From: Gonapodya prolifera JEL478
Taxonomy: Eukaryota > Monoblepharomycota > Monoblepharidomycetes > Monoblepharidales > Gonapodyaceae
Assembly: GCA_001574975.1 (NCBI GenBank)
Contig: KQ965733.1
Coordinates: forward strand, 251,012 to 315,011
Reading direction: 5' to 3'
DNA length: 64,000 bases
Each line of letters opens with the position of its first letter. Position 1 is the first letter of the stretch. Under the pieces are notes generated by a model. The model did not search any database. It was not told the origin of the DNA and saw nothing but the letters and a program-made list of their open reading frames with translations. Of the stretch, positions 1-12,427 are shown in pieces. The position numbers and the translations under genes are program-made.

Positions 1-2572
1 GATTTGATCTCATTGTTGTTCCTGGTACTTATGTTCAGGGCAAAGTAGTCAGCGAAGACAGCATCAGTAGAAACCGTCAGCACAAAGTATCCCAGGTACC
101 AAGCTTCTGACCACTGCAATAGGGCCGTCTGGTTCACCATAATTTTTGCAGAGAGTTCAGCGCCGTTTTGTCCCTTCGACGCGAACGGAGAGGGGGAGCT
201 GACGGCGCTTCCAACAAATTCCACGCCATATGACCCGTCCCCAGTTGTCGGGTCGTACGAGCCTTCCGTGTCACGAATGTCGAGAACCCAATTGCTGTGG
301 ATGTCACCTTCAAAAGCGTGTGTGTGTGTGCGGCGGTACGTACTTTTGACATACACGAACGGTCAACTCTCACCTGATTGTCGATTGAGATCCGCCCCAA
401 TTTGGGAGCGATCCTTCAGTTGTGGCGATTTAAGTCATCGTATAAGCTCTCACCTGAAAGAATGACCACATTCTCGATTCTCATGAGAACGGTCAAAGGA
501 GGTCTTCCCACCCCAGGCGCACCGCGACTCACTTTTCATCCTTGATACGATTAATGAGCCGTTGTCGCGAGGCAACGTAGCCGTTCCAAGCATCGAAATT
601 GTCGCCCTGTTTTGGAGAGGACGGACAAAGCGGAGATGAAGTGGCCCGGGGGAGGAGATGTTGTTGCGCCAACCTACCAAAGTGCCAGTTCTGTTCAAAG
701 AATTGAAAACCACCTGGTTACCCAATAACACGCCATTTAGAACCCCTCTGCTTGGAGTCGGAGAGTGTATCCTTGATCCACCACTCTTGGTCGAACCCTT
801 CCATCTATTGCTCGTTGAGAAACGGAGCACAAAAACCGATCAGGAAATCAAGCATTCTCGCCGTCCGGTTAGTCCAAGTGGACATATTACCGACGAGTGC
901 GGTATTTGAATAAATGTCAGTGCTGAGGTAAGTTCTGGTGAGGACGTAATTTCGTGACATTATAACAAGAGAAACACCGTACAGGTCTCGACCCCAGTGC
1001 CTCGTGTCAATCATGATGAGATCAAAGAGGTTGCCAATCGAGAACGATCTCCCGACTTTGCCAGAAAGGTCGAGCTGACGAATCGGTATCCACTGTCACG
1101 AGAACCATAGAATTCGCGTCTTTAGAGCGTGCATTTCGGCCCATGTATGAGTCCGCACGAAGTTACACACCTCAAAATATGCCTTTATTGCGTTCATTTT
1201 ACGGACACTATACGGACCTTGCAAGGTGCTGTTGTGGTTGGCAGCACCGTTTTTCCACGAGTTGTCCGTGACCTAGAACAGGAAACAACGGTTTCTGCTG
1301 TGAATAAGTTAAGTTGCAAGCAACACCGGTGCGTACTTACTTCGTGATCGTCCCATGTAGCCACCCACGGGAATGTCTCATGGCTCAAGCGCAGATCAAA
1401 GTCGTGACAATAGGAAGCATACCGGAGGCGATCTGCGAAACGGAACACAATCAGCGAATGAATGCCAGATGACACGAAGAATAAAGCGATAAGCACAATC
1501 TTCAAGCTCGACAATGTCGCGGTCCCAAGGTTGTGGCACACGGCCCAGTGACGTGCCACTTCCGTAACCGGCATTTCGGTGCTCGTAAATGTAGTCTCCG
1601 AGGTGGCTGGACCAAAACAAGAGTTTAGCACGATGCAGTCGATGTGAAAAAAGCAACAGGGCGATGCTTACACGACAATATCAACATTGTCTTTGCGAGC
1701 AGTGTTCCCGTAGGCGTTGAAGTAGCCTTGTGGGAGGTTGGCGCAAGAATATACGGCGAGTCTCCAGGGCCTCGTCACCTTCTTGTTTGGTTCAGGGAGG
1801 GTCCGAGTGCGGCCAATGCTGGATACAATATCGCGGTTGTACGGGGCAACGAAGCGGTAGAAATAAATTCTGTCAGGTTTTAGGTTTTGGACATCAACCG
1901 CATGTGTCGGTGTGGATGAGAATAAGCACACCCCTGAAATGTGTGTGCCAACTTACCTTGACGCTGTAGGAGACTTCGGCGGTCGTGATGACGTGTCATT
2001 TTCTCACCCAAGCCGAACGAACGGTCCTCTGAGATTTCCCATTGCACAAGAACCCACTCGGAGTCCACGGTGATGTTGCGAACAGGGCTGTCGGGACCAG
2101 TACCCCCGACACAAAGGCTGACGTTATTCCGCGTGAACGAGGGAGCGCACTTGCACGTCCGTGTTTCAGCAGAGTAGACCTCGTTGGCAGAGATGCAAAC
2201 GAGACGTGGAGCAGCTCGAGTCCACAAAATTACCGAAGTGGAAGTCTAGCAATGTTATGTGCACGTGTGAGCGGCGCCGTTCAATGCATTATTTTACGTG
2301 AACACGGTACTTACAGGATCACCACTGGCGACGCCGAATTGAAAGACTGGCAGTGCCGTGTCAAGCGTATCGTTCGACGAATTTTCAGCCGCTGATCGCC
2401 TCTCCAGACGTCTCCTGGCAATTTGGGCGATGTCATGGCCGAATCGCGGGAAAGCCGCCATAGCGGGGCTGAATGCAACATTGGTCTTAAGCAACGCGAC
2501 GGATGCGCCAGACTCCCTTGGAAGCACGCAAAGCGCGAAGAGAAGGAACGCGATCGCGAGTAGCTTCGCCAT
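1..2572 (-). CDS. PhoD-like alkaline phosphatase, 3' end cut by window edge
   Basis: Secreted or vacuolar metallophosphoesterase of the PhoD family, which hydrolyses phosphate mono/diesters. The ATG at 2572 begins a clear signal peptide (MAKLLAIAFLLFALCVL), then the PhoD N-terminal hallmark FQFGVASGDP. After an intron (GTAAGT donor) come VILWTRAAP, RIYFYRFVAP, YSCANLPQGYFNAYG, LGDYIYEHRNAGYG, the metal-site region FPWVATWDDHEV, DTRHWGRD and GNQVVF, all in the order known for PhoD. At least seven exons are needed. Reading continues through position 1, so the C-terminus is outside. Oddity: around 2000-2030 the frame carrying QWEISEDRSF does not run into the frame carrying VITTAEVSYSVKV; either a 34-bp intron or a one-base discontinuity lies there. 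Family assignment is firm; exact exon ends are not. Confidence 0.9.
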
Positions 2573-3809
2573 AGCGTGGTGTGGTCACAGGATCCGCGCT
2601 CCGTCCTAATTATGTACCTTCGGCCACCGGCGCACGTGCCCTCGGTCGCAGCGCACACGAGGAGGCATGCAGAACTGTTTTATTCGCCGAAGCCAAGTGT
2701 ACAGTGCTGTATATCTGAATTCGTCGCATTGATTTGATTCCAGACGATGTTGGAGTCACACCGCAAAAATGTGGCAACAACAATTATGATCCCAAAAAAT
2801 TCTTCATCGCCGCCCCTTTCCCCTTCCACACATATATACTCCCAATACTCAGCCCCATAGCCCGTCACCTACATCCGACCAACTTGATGCCCTAGTTGGG
2901 GTTTTTCGGCGTCCCCGCCACGACAACCTGGCATATGACCTGCTAAATGCGACACCTCTCCTTCACATCAATTACATCCAGCGCTTCCCCCTACCCTTCC
3001 CGCGCCGTCCCGACATCCCTTATAATCGCAGCAACAATTGTCCCATACGACAACGCGGGGGGGGCTCCACCCCGTGCTCCCCGCATGGCTTGAATGCTCT
3101 TGCTCACGGACTCCGTACGAGCATGGAGGGCCCTGAGCTCATTCTACGCGCGCACAGCGGGTATCCATTTGTTGTGCTCCCCGGCGCCGCAACCGCCCAG
3201 TTCTGCTGTCGGGCGCCTCCACCATCTCGTTCCAAGTATCCTGCACCTCTGCCGGCTCCGCCACGACCGAGTGGTCCACATCAGTACCGCCGCTGCTCTG
3301 GTTTCCGCACCGCCAAACAACAATGCGGCTTATGCGTCTTCTTCCAATGTCCCACCGTACCAAGAGATGCAACGGCAAAGTGCGCGCGGAGCAGGAGGAG
3401 AGGCCGCACTCAGGTGGAAAGGCGCGGTGGAGGGCAATGACATTGACAGGAGCGGGGCCGGTGTGTCGTGTTCTGATAAAGCGAGCACGTGCCCTAGAAT
3501 TCCAGTTGCCAATCCAAAAAATTGCCGAGCGAGACTTCCTTCACATTAGCCGTATTGAGGAACACTAAACTTTCCTCTCTCCGCAAATTAAAAACCAGCG
3601 ACAGTCGAAACAAAGTTTCGCGTCGCGAACCAAGCGGGTTATACTTTATGGTGCGCGTTTTATCGTACACTTGGAGGAAGCTCTTGCTAAAATTACTTTG
3701 AACAGAAAATATACTCGGTCGTTCTCGTGTCCCTGTGCTTTAGAAACAACGTTTATGTCCGTGTGATGACGTCAGCCCCTTTTCTCTTATTCTCGCACTT
3801 CAGAATCAA
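2573..3809. other. Intergenic stretch with one weak + strand ORF
   Basis: Upstream flank of the PhoD gene. It holds a GC-rich patch (about 3050-3500) with overlapping ORFs in several frames; the longest runs 3094-3549 on + (151 codons, ending TAG). None shows a recognisable domain, a convincing splice continuation or a targeting signal, and the reading frames on the two strands look equally plausible, so I do not call a gene. The remainder is AT-rich and featureless to my reading. Confidence 0.4.
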
Positions 3810-5420
3810 ATGACCCCAATCACCCTTCCCTCTCTTGCAACATCATCTCCGATGATAGTTACCGCCGTCACAACAACGCCCAGCGTCCCTCCAAAGGCTT
3901 TCTTTCATCGGAAGCTCCCCGTTCCCGGCGCCTCGAAATCCTCCGCGCTTCAAGTCTTCCTTGCCCTCACATCTCCCATCAGTTCCATCACCGATCCCTC
4001 TCTTTACTCCCTTTCGGCTTTGTCCACTCCTTGTACTCAGTCGCAGAGGACTCCGTTGATTGTCCCAGTTGAGCCGTCGTGTATCCTTTCACAAGGCAAC
4101 CACCCATCAGTAGCCGGAATGCTGAGCTCGCTTTCAGAACCTGCTGATAACGCTCCTTCGAGAGAACAGCCGCTGGACTCGCTGGACTCGTCTCGCCCGA
4201 TATGCCCAATCTGTTTCACAAAGAAGACACTCGTTGTGGGTTCAAATTGTCTTTCATTATCGTTGGAGCAGCTGACAGCCTAATTCGCTGAATTGTTTCA
4301 TTGGTTATCATGGTTTGAACTACAACCTGCCTGAACAACATACACCAGTGGCATGCCAAACCTGGGACACCATTCCAGCCCATCTGTGATGAGTGTTTCC
4401 AATCACTCGCACAGCGTCCGCAATCAGGTTCCCCTAGCATTGAAGACGTGAAAGCTCGGCGACAGGTCTCCAGGAAGACTGCCACAGCGGGAACATCTCC
4501 GGCAATGCTTAGCCATCGCACGTCTCGCATCATGGGCAAGCGCACCAGAAAAGCTGAAGATTCGGTCGAAGATCACGATGGGAGTGCTGGCGACCTTGGC
4601 ACTCTTCAGAGGCAGAAGCTCAGGCGGGGTAAAAGAACAAAGAGTGCCCCCGCCAAGCAAACGCAAGAAAGAACATATCAAGTTGAGAGGGACCGGACCA
4701 ACCTCCATTATGCCGATGCACCATCGTTACAACCTTCACAACATGAGACCCCTTCGCTCACGTCACACGACACCATTCTCACCGAAGATGCCGTGCCTCG
4801 ACGCTCTCACATGCAGAACCTTTCCTCAATTCCTCCAGCCTCTCATTCACGCACGCAGGCGTTCCCTCTTCACACACGGTACCCACCACCCACAAAACCT
4901 TCCACACCAGCGCACTATGAGGTAACCGGTACCAGCGCGAACAGCCTGCAGGTTGGGGCCTCAGGAGCGGTGACTGTTGCCGGCGAGTCTGGCTCACTCT
5001 GTTATCGGTCAGGCGCGATATCAGTAAGTCAACATCTTTTTGATCACGGGATCAGTATTTCGCGAATAACTTCAATATCTCGAGTACCCACCCACAACTT
5101 ATGCCATACCAATTCGCTCGTACTCAACCACAAACGTATCCGACCACGGTGCCATAACATCCGCTCTTCTCGACCGCTTGCTCTCTCTCGAAGCAATCAC
5201 TAATCAAAATGTTGACGATGAAGTTAGCTGGCAGGACACCGACTCCGCGCCACACAAAGTGAATGAGGACAAAGCTTACTCCCCCTTTGAGGAGACTCTG
5301 GTGGAAGGCGAGGAAGAGGAGGAGCTCGCCCAGTTGATAGAGGGAGTGTCGAGAGCATCGGAGCGGGCGGTGAAGGTGAGGAGGGTCGCTGAGAGTCGTC
5401 GCATGGAAGGAGCCATGTGA
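3810..5420 (+). CDS. GATA-type zinc finger protein
   Basis: Probable nuclear DNA-binding regulator. Exon 1 (3810-4232) is a Ser/Pro/Thr-rich region ending in CPICFTKKTL; exon 2 starts at 4349 with WHAKPGTPFQPICDECF. Joining them in phase 0 gives C-X2-C-X18-C-X2-C with a Trp after the T-L, the spacing of GATA fingers; neither exon alone shows it. A basic stretch (RIMGKRTRKAEDS, KLRRGKRTKSAPAK) follows, then Gln/Pro-rich sequence to a GTAAGT donor at 5024. A last exon, starting about 5085, carries LLDRLLSLEAITNQN and an acidic tail ending at TGA 5418-5420. The donor at 4233 (GTTGTG) is weak and the acceptor of the last exon is uncertain: an alternative at about 5058 would end the protein near 5155. 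The finger could be a divergent or non-DNA-binding variant. Confidence 0.6.
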
Positions 5421-5979
5421 GACAGCGTTATGCCAGAAAGGGGATAAGTCAGCTTGAGGGAGGGGGGAGAGGAGAATAGATTTAACATTCACACGAAAAC
5501 GAAACAAACACACAGATGAAAGAGAAATACCCTCAAATTTCATCACTGGTATGATGAAAATATTTGATGCATGTAACGTAGTCAGATTTGTCACTCGAGG
5601 TTGCAGTGATAATGTCGCTGGTGTTAACATCATTTACCCGCGGGTTAGCCCGGACAACGAAGCAGTTGACCGCGCAACCACGCACTGAGTTCCCTCTGGA
5701 GAGCAGCGCCGGGCCAAATGACTTCCTCCAGCACCTCAGGTTCAATCCGCTTCAGGTTAGGGCGCAATGGCTTTGTCGTGCACAGGAGCAATGGAAGGGC
5801 GATCATTGCTGAGGGACTCCACTGAGTGACGGTGCCTGCCTGTACGATGATGGAGACATGTATGGGTCTGAAAAGTTACCAGTGGTACTCTATGACACGA
5901 CATGGAAAGGTCCAAGACATGAATGCAACTCTGTTCCACTGGAGCTTACTTGACGAACTCGCATTCGTTTCATTTCAGC
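5421..5979. other. Intergenic stretch with two overlapping antisense small ORFs
   Basis: Two short ORFs overlap on opposite strands and I cannot choose between them. On +, 5588-5812 contains MSLVLTSFTRGLARTTK, which resembles a mitochondrial presequence, and a possible donor (GTTAGG) at about 5757. On -, an ATG at 5806 opens 53 codons to TAA at 5645-5647, with helix-like NLKRIEPEVLEEVIW. GC at third positions is similar in both. An acceptor-like TTTCAG just before the SEC22-like ATG (5980) suggests a 5' UTR intron for that gene may occupy part of this stretch. Confidence 0.3.
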
Positions 5980-7540
5980 ATGATTTCCCGTCTTGCTGAC
6001 GGGTTGCCACTTACCGCTTCGATGGACGCGGAGAAGGTGAAGGATAGGAGTCATGGACGGAGGAAGATTGTAATCCAACTCGTTCCCCCCAGGATGAACC
6101 TCACCTCGCCCAGCTTAAAAAGCTCACAAAACCTCTTATTCGCAAGATATCGCAATCAATCGCCGCCCCGCAAATGAACAGCTCATTGTACAGCGCAGCT
6201 CCACCTGTCGATATATGCTCTGTGACTGCTGGAGAATTTGTCATCCACTATTTCTCTGCGCCTTTCTTCGATTTATCCAGCGAGCCTTATGGCTCACAAT
6301 CGTACTCAGACCCTTCGAACTCGGTCTCAGCAATATGCTACCTTGCCATTTGCGAACGCACTTATCCCCGACTATTGGCATTCTCCTACCTCCTCGAACT
6401 GGAGAGGGGATTCAACGATCAAGTTTCAGAGAGCGAAATATTAACAGCAGTCCGACCTTACGCTTTTATCCGGTTTGGTGGGTTCCAGTAGATATCCATG
6501 TTGATCGCTTGGGAACTGCTCAAAGCTCTCCGCAAACAGAAAACTTCATTCAGACCACCAAGCGTCGTTATCTCAATACCCGCTCCCTTCGCACCCAAGA
6601 CAACATCGCATCTCTGAACTCGCGTCTTCCTTCCGTCCCAACTCTCAGAGCAATTGACGTTTTTGGATCTGAATATTCTCCACCCAACGGCGCTGGCGGC
6701 AACACAATTATCGAGTCTCTGCAAGGCGCGCTGTCAACGGGTGGACTCAACGATATTGGACGAAAGTTCGGAGAAGCGAGTGAAGCTGTGAACGCCAATT
6801 TGGCAGCGGCAGTTGGTGGGGCTGTGGGAGCCGGTGCTGGTGTAGCCATATACGAGCCCCCCCTGCTTGCTGCGGCACAGGCGAGATGGCTTCGGATAGT
6901 CATGATTTTTCTTGGTGGAGTGGTGTGGGTGGCGGACATGTTGTACGGCGGAAGGATCGTGTCAGCAGCGCTCTCGGGAAAAGAGATTTCGTCACTACTC
7001 AAATGGTCGACCATCATCGTTTGGCTTGTGTGCACTCTACCTCTTTTTCAAGTAAGGCTAACTGGAGCAGTTTTGGCGACAGAAGCTGACTAATACCACC
7101 TGCAGTCAATTCACCTCACGCAACCTTCCTTTCTTCATCGACCTATTTTAAACTGGTTTCTCCCCACTCGTCTGCGACTGCTCATTCATTCTTCCATATC
7201 ATTGCTCCATTGCTTCGCTTACGTCACGGCACCTCGCGAATTAGCCTACGCGGAAGATTACAACAAACTCAAAGAAGCCACTGATATAGAGAGTCTGTCT
7301 TCAATCGACATGAGTTGGTGGCTTTTGGTGGCGAAGTTTGTTTATGCTGTCTTGACAGTGGTCGCCGTCATTACGAACACTCGTTATCGCCCTGGTGGTC
7401 CAAAGCCTGCTACCCAGGGAGACGGTATTTTGGGCAGTCAAAGCAATGGGGTTCCCAAGTTGTCACGAAAGGAAAGTACCGCTCCCTCTCAAGGGTGGCT
7501 ACGGGGCGCGTTGGGCAAAGCAAGAGGCCATAAAGACTGA
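5980..7540 (+). CDS. SEC22A/C-like longin protein with multiple membrane spans
   Basis: Vesicle-trafficking protein of the ER-Golgi system related to animal SEC22A/SEC22C. Exons 5980-6036, 6093-6477, 6540-7051 and 7106-7540 join in matching phases to 462 residues. The longin domain opens with MISRLADGLPLTAS and continues with LAQLKKLTKPLIRK, CYLAICERTYPRLLAFSYL and TAVRPYAFIRF joined across an intron to ENFIQTTKRRYLN, then TRSLRTQDNIASLNSRL. This is the SEC22 longin order. No R-SNARE coiled coil follows; instead a Gly/Ala stretch (AAAVGGAVGAGAGVA) leads into about four hydrophobic spans (WLRIVMIFLGGVVWVADML; TIIVWLVCTLPLF; LRLLIHSSISLLHCFAYV; WLLVAKFVYAVLTVVAVI). That topology matches SEC22A/C rather than the SNARE Sec22p. 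A start at 5923 in the same frame would add 19 residues. Ends 54 bp from a convergent gene. Confidence 0.85.
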
Positions 7541-7594
7541 TTAAAATTTAAACATTTAAATAACATTTATACTCATTATCCAAACAAGTTTTCG

Positions 7595-10500
7595 TCAAGA
7601 ATTTAATGTTCTGATTACCATCTCAAGTTCCCTCATCTTGATGTCAGGGTTTACAACCCCAGAAGGGCATTTGATTGGCGACAAGGTGCAAGTGGGTTCC
7701 GTTGCTCCAAAACGTCGAAATATGTTTTTGGGGGGCAACAATCTGTGGGGCTTCCATTGGACCGCTCTGATGGAAGCATTTTGCAATACCGTATCCCGTT
7801 TCCGCACTTCAGAGTGCACAGAAACATTTTCACCCAATTTGGATGTTTCTAGATCGATGATCAGAGACGCCAAGCGCGTCATTTCTCCACATTTTGGTGA
7901 TGCGCCTATCTCTTTGAACAGTGAAATAAGAGGTGCGACTGGCGCTGTGCCACCAAAGAAATTTTCGGAATGATCTTCAGAACGACTGAAGAGCACAGAT
8001 TCAGGAACGCTGGGACGTCCAGATGGATAAACATTCAACATGGAGTTTCGGTTCAACCATTCTTTCGGCTCTTCCAAAGCATCTGTTTGAGGTGCTAAAA
8101 ACTTTGGAGTGCAAAGGGACACATCTTTATCATGTAAGGACGGCTCCTCGTGAAGATTTTCATCCACGTTCAATGGTACAGTAATTGGTGGGATACCCCG
8201 AACGTCAATATCAACAGGAACACAAAGTTTTTGAGGATATGTCTGTTCTTGGACTGACGTGTCGACTGTTGGGGGGTCGTCTTGTTGCTTGAATGCAGGG
8301 GTATGAAGGCGCTTCTCGGGTACTTCTCCCCGCTTGGCTTTGTCGTAGTGGACATATATGTGGACTATTGTGGCACAAGAGCGCTGCAATCTCTCGTGTG
8401 ATGAATGCGAAACATTTGACTCTGGTTGGAGAGGTACTGAAGAGACAGAGCCTTGATCTGCACCAGAGCCAGCTGAGGGGCAACGAGACCCCCGTTCCGA
8501 CGGAGAAATTGCGCGTTCTATAGGCAGAGATGTGTAATAAAAAGGGGTTTAGGAAGCTACCTTTCGGGGTAACAGCAGGTTTCTCACGCACGCTTCTTGC
8601 TTTTACTTGGCATAATCCTCGTCCTTTCTTTGAGACACTCAACAGCTTTACCATCACACAGCAAACTCTCAGGAGTATTATCGCTGGTGATGGACACGTT
8701 ACTTTCCTCTCCTGCAACTTCCGCGATCAAATTTTCAGTTTCATCACCAACTTCAACCATGCTGTCTGGTCGTGGTGCGTTAAAACCATTATTGAGATTT
8801 CTCGCTTCAGATCCAAGCCAGTTCGCAGCTCCGCGAACGTTGTGCCCAAGGGATAAGGTTTGACGCAAAACAGCCTTGATACGCCGCTCCGTTGTGCGTT
8901 GAGACAAGGTGGGGGTCTGGATGGTGGATGGTTCGAATGATGACGAAGTCTGCTTCTCAGTTCGTGATCGACGAGAGTCACCACTACTATTGTGGGCAAA
9001 ATCCTCATAAAGATTGGAATTCTCTCGGAATTTCGAAGGGGAATCAAGGCGGAGGCGTTGTTTTCCCAACTTCCTTTTGTTCACAGTATTTTCAGGTGTG
9101 CCCGAAGACTGGGATTTCTTCCCTCTAAACTTGTGATAGAGCTTTTGCAATTCAGGTAGTGAGCTTCCACTATCACTGCTAAGTCGCGATGATGAGCCAT
9201 CCCGGGTACTCGAGTCAAGATCTTCATCCGAATCTTCTGTACTTGATGGAAAATACGATGGTGATGGCAGAGTTTGGGAATACACGCTGCGGGTTCGATT
9301 TATGCAAGACGGATCGGACGGCGTTCCGGTTGGAATTCTCTCATGGACCGAGTCGTGAGGTGGCGCAACCGGAAAGGACGTTCCGATAGCCGAGCTTTCG
9401 CGTGAGTATGGATTCACGGAAACAGCCCTTGGCAGTTCAGATGTCCGCCGAATGCGGGGTGACTTGTCCCTGTGGCTCTCCATCCCTTTCGAAAGATAAA
9501 ACTCTTGGTCTGTCGTATTTCGTGATTGAATGGCCGGGCGAGGAGCAGAGGAATTCTCAATGGGGATCGGTTCAATTATCGAAACCTGACAGGACATATA
9601 CATAATTAGGCGTTAGGAGTCCTATCACACGAGACACTTACCTTGTTTGATTTTGTTACCGTCCCTTGCCATTTGCTTGGAGTATGCACCTCATCAATTA
9701 TATCATTTGGTGAACCTTTAGTGCCAGCAAAAAGCGCACTCTCTTGACCATCCTGCGCTTGCGGAGCCTCTTCCAATACCTCTAATCTCATATATTTTGG
9801 AACATCGCGCAGATCTTGCGAAGTCTCGTTCTGTGTATGTGTCCTTCTCGTGTCGTGCGCCTCCCTCGTGAAGCCCACAATATCTGATGTGAATTTTAAG
9901 GAAGCCAAGGACACGGAATCTTCGCTCGATGACGTTCGCACCTTGGAGCACTCTATCGACCGTGGCTCGCTGTGACCAGAAGCTACCACAATTTCATTAT
10001 TGTGGAGGGATTCATTTCCGCTTGAAGTTCCATCTGCATCGGAGTTGTGAGCGTCGCGAGCTTCCTTACGGGGTCTGAACGATTGGGAGGGAGACATTAA
10101 ACGAATGCTGCGTACACTCTCAACTTCAGCTGAGGTCAACGAATCATCTCTAGTTTCCGAACTGACACTATGACTTTCATTGTCCAACATTCGAATCCGA
10201 TGGGCTTGATCTTTGTAGTTGTCCCTCTCCATTTCGGTACGTGCAAGACGCTCAACAAGGTCCGTAAGGGCTCTTCGGTTAAGAACCAGTGAATCGCTGG
10301 CCTCCGTTATAGAGTTCACAGCTTGGGTTCGGGTACCGTCTTGGGGAAGAAGCTTCATTGTAGTCGAAGTACCGACGGACCGCGCGACAACTTCCGGGGC
10401 AATGAGGTTTGTCACGGGTTTCAGGCTCCCTGGCCCTTTTGGCGTTTCGCCCGATAAATCAGAGCGCATCTGTCGCTTGGCCAGTCGTGCATGCAATTGC

Positions 10501-10868
10501 GGTCTCGCAGGTGTGCGTAGAAGCATTGGAGGTCGACCAGGAAGGAAAGACCAGTTTGGTCCAATTGAAGATTCCGACGATTCTGGAGTTCCCTCCCTTT
10601 TCGCAGGACTTCTGTGACTCTGGTCGCTTTCCATCGCAAAGAAATGTTGAGTTCCGTTTGTGTCAATCCAATGTCGCACATCAGGGGATTTCGATTCGCC
10701 ATCTGCGTGTTGATGTTGGGAAATCCGCTTACGACCCAAGTACACCCGTGTACGCAAATACGGATGAATGTGCCGTCCATGCCGCAGTGCATGGGCGTTC
10801 GTTTGCCCTATCTGGCACGATGTTCGTCCCGAACTGTCCATTTGATTCACTTGGGAAGTCAACTCCAT
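7595..10868 (-). CDS. Large disordered protein, unrecognised
   Basis: Function unknown. Three exons (10868-9642, 9585-8592, 8517-7595) close in phase to 1047 residues; the second donor is GTGCGT. The protein is mostly low-complexity Ser/Thr/Arg/Asp sequence. A short predicted helix or coiled coil (ALTDLVERLARTEMERDNYK) lies near residue 200, and acidic SSTEDSDEDLDSSTRD in the second exon suggests casein-kinase-type sites. The second exon ends in a basic stretch (MPSKSKK). The C-terminal exon is less disordered, with APLISLFKEIGASP and MTRLASLIIDLETSKLG. I see no catalytic motif. It ends 75 bp upstream of... the UBC1 gene lies directly downstream of its start on the same strand. Its extent and frame continuity make it a confident gene, but not one I can name. 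Confidence 0.75.
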
Positions 10869-10942
10869 TTCATCATCCGCTCATTGATTGGCTCCCTTTT
10901 ATCAAACGAATCACTTTCACATAGGAAAACAAATATACCAAT

Positions 10943-12151
<1,209 letters not shown>

Positions 12152-12427
12152 TGTTCAAATGAGATCAGGATGTGATGGGGTCAGGATTTTGGTGCACGAC
12201 GAAACGCGCTGCCTTCGATAGGGGGATGGAAAGTCGGAAAGTCCGTGGGGAAATTTGCGATGGAGCTCCACAACAATCGTCCACCCAAACCCACCACGGC
12301 GGAGTTCTCCCGCATAACACCCTTACAGGAAGTTGTTGTCCTCCGAGGGACATAAATTAGCTATGTATGTACTATATACGCTCATTACAAAACTGTTATT
12401 GATATACACTACTGCGTTGAACACTTT

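Noticed and set aside
310-335. Short TG microsatellite (about 317-330)
   Set aside because: Too short to be informative and lies within a PhoD intron.
3323-3568. Faint resemblance of an ORF to histone H3 (SHRTK, HSGGKA, LPIQKIAERDF)
   Set aside because: Only scattered residues match, order and spacing do not fit H3, and the histone fold core is missing. Likely chance in a GC-rich stretch.
6215-6500. Longer upstream frame of the SEC22-like exon (MLCDCWRICHPL and onward)
   Set aside because: The longin-domain sequence is in the other frame up to the donor at 6478; the 6215 frame becomes coding only after 6540.
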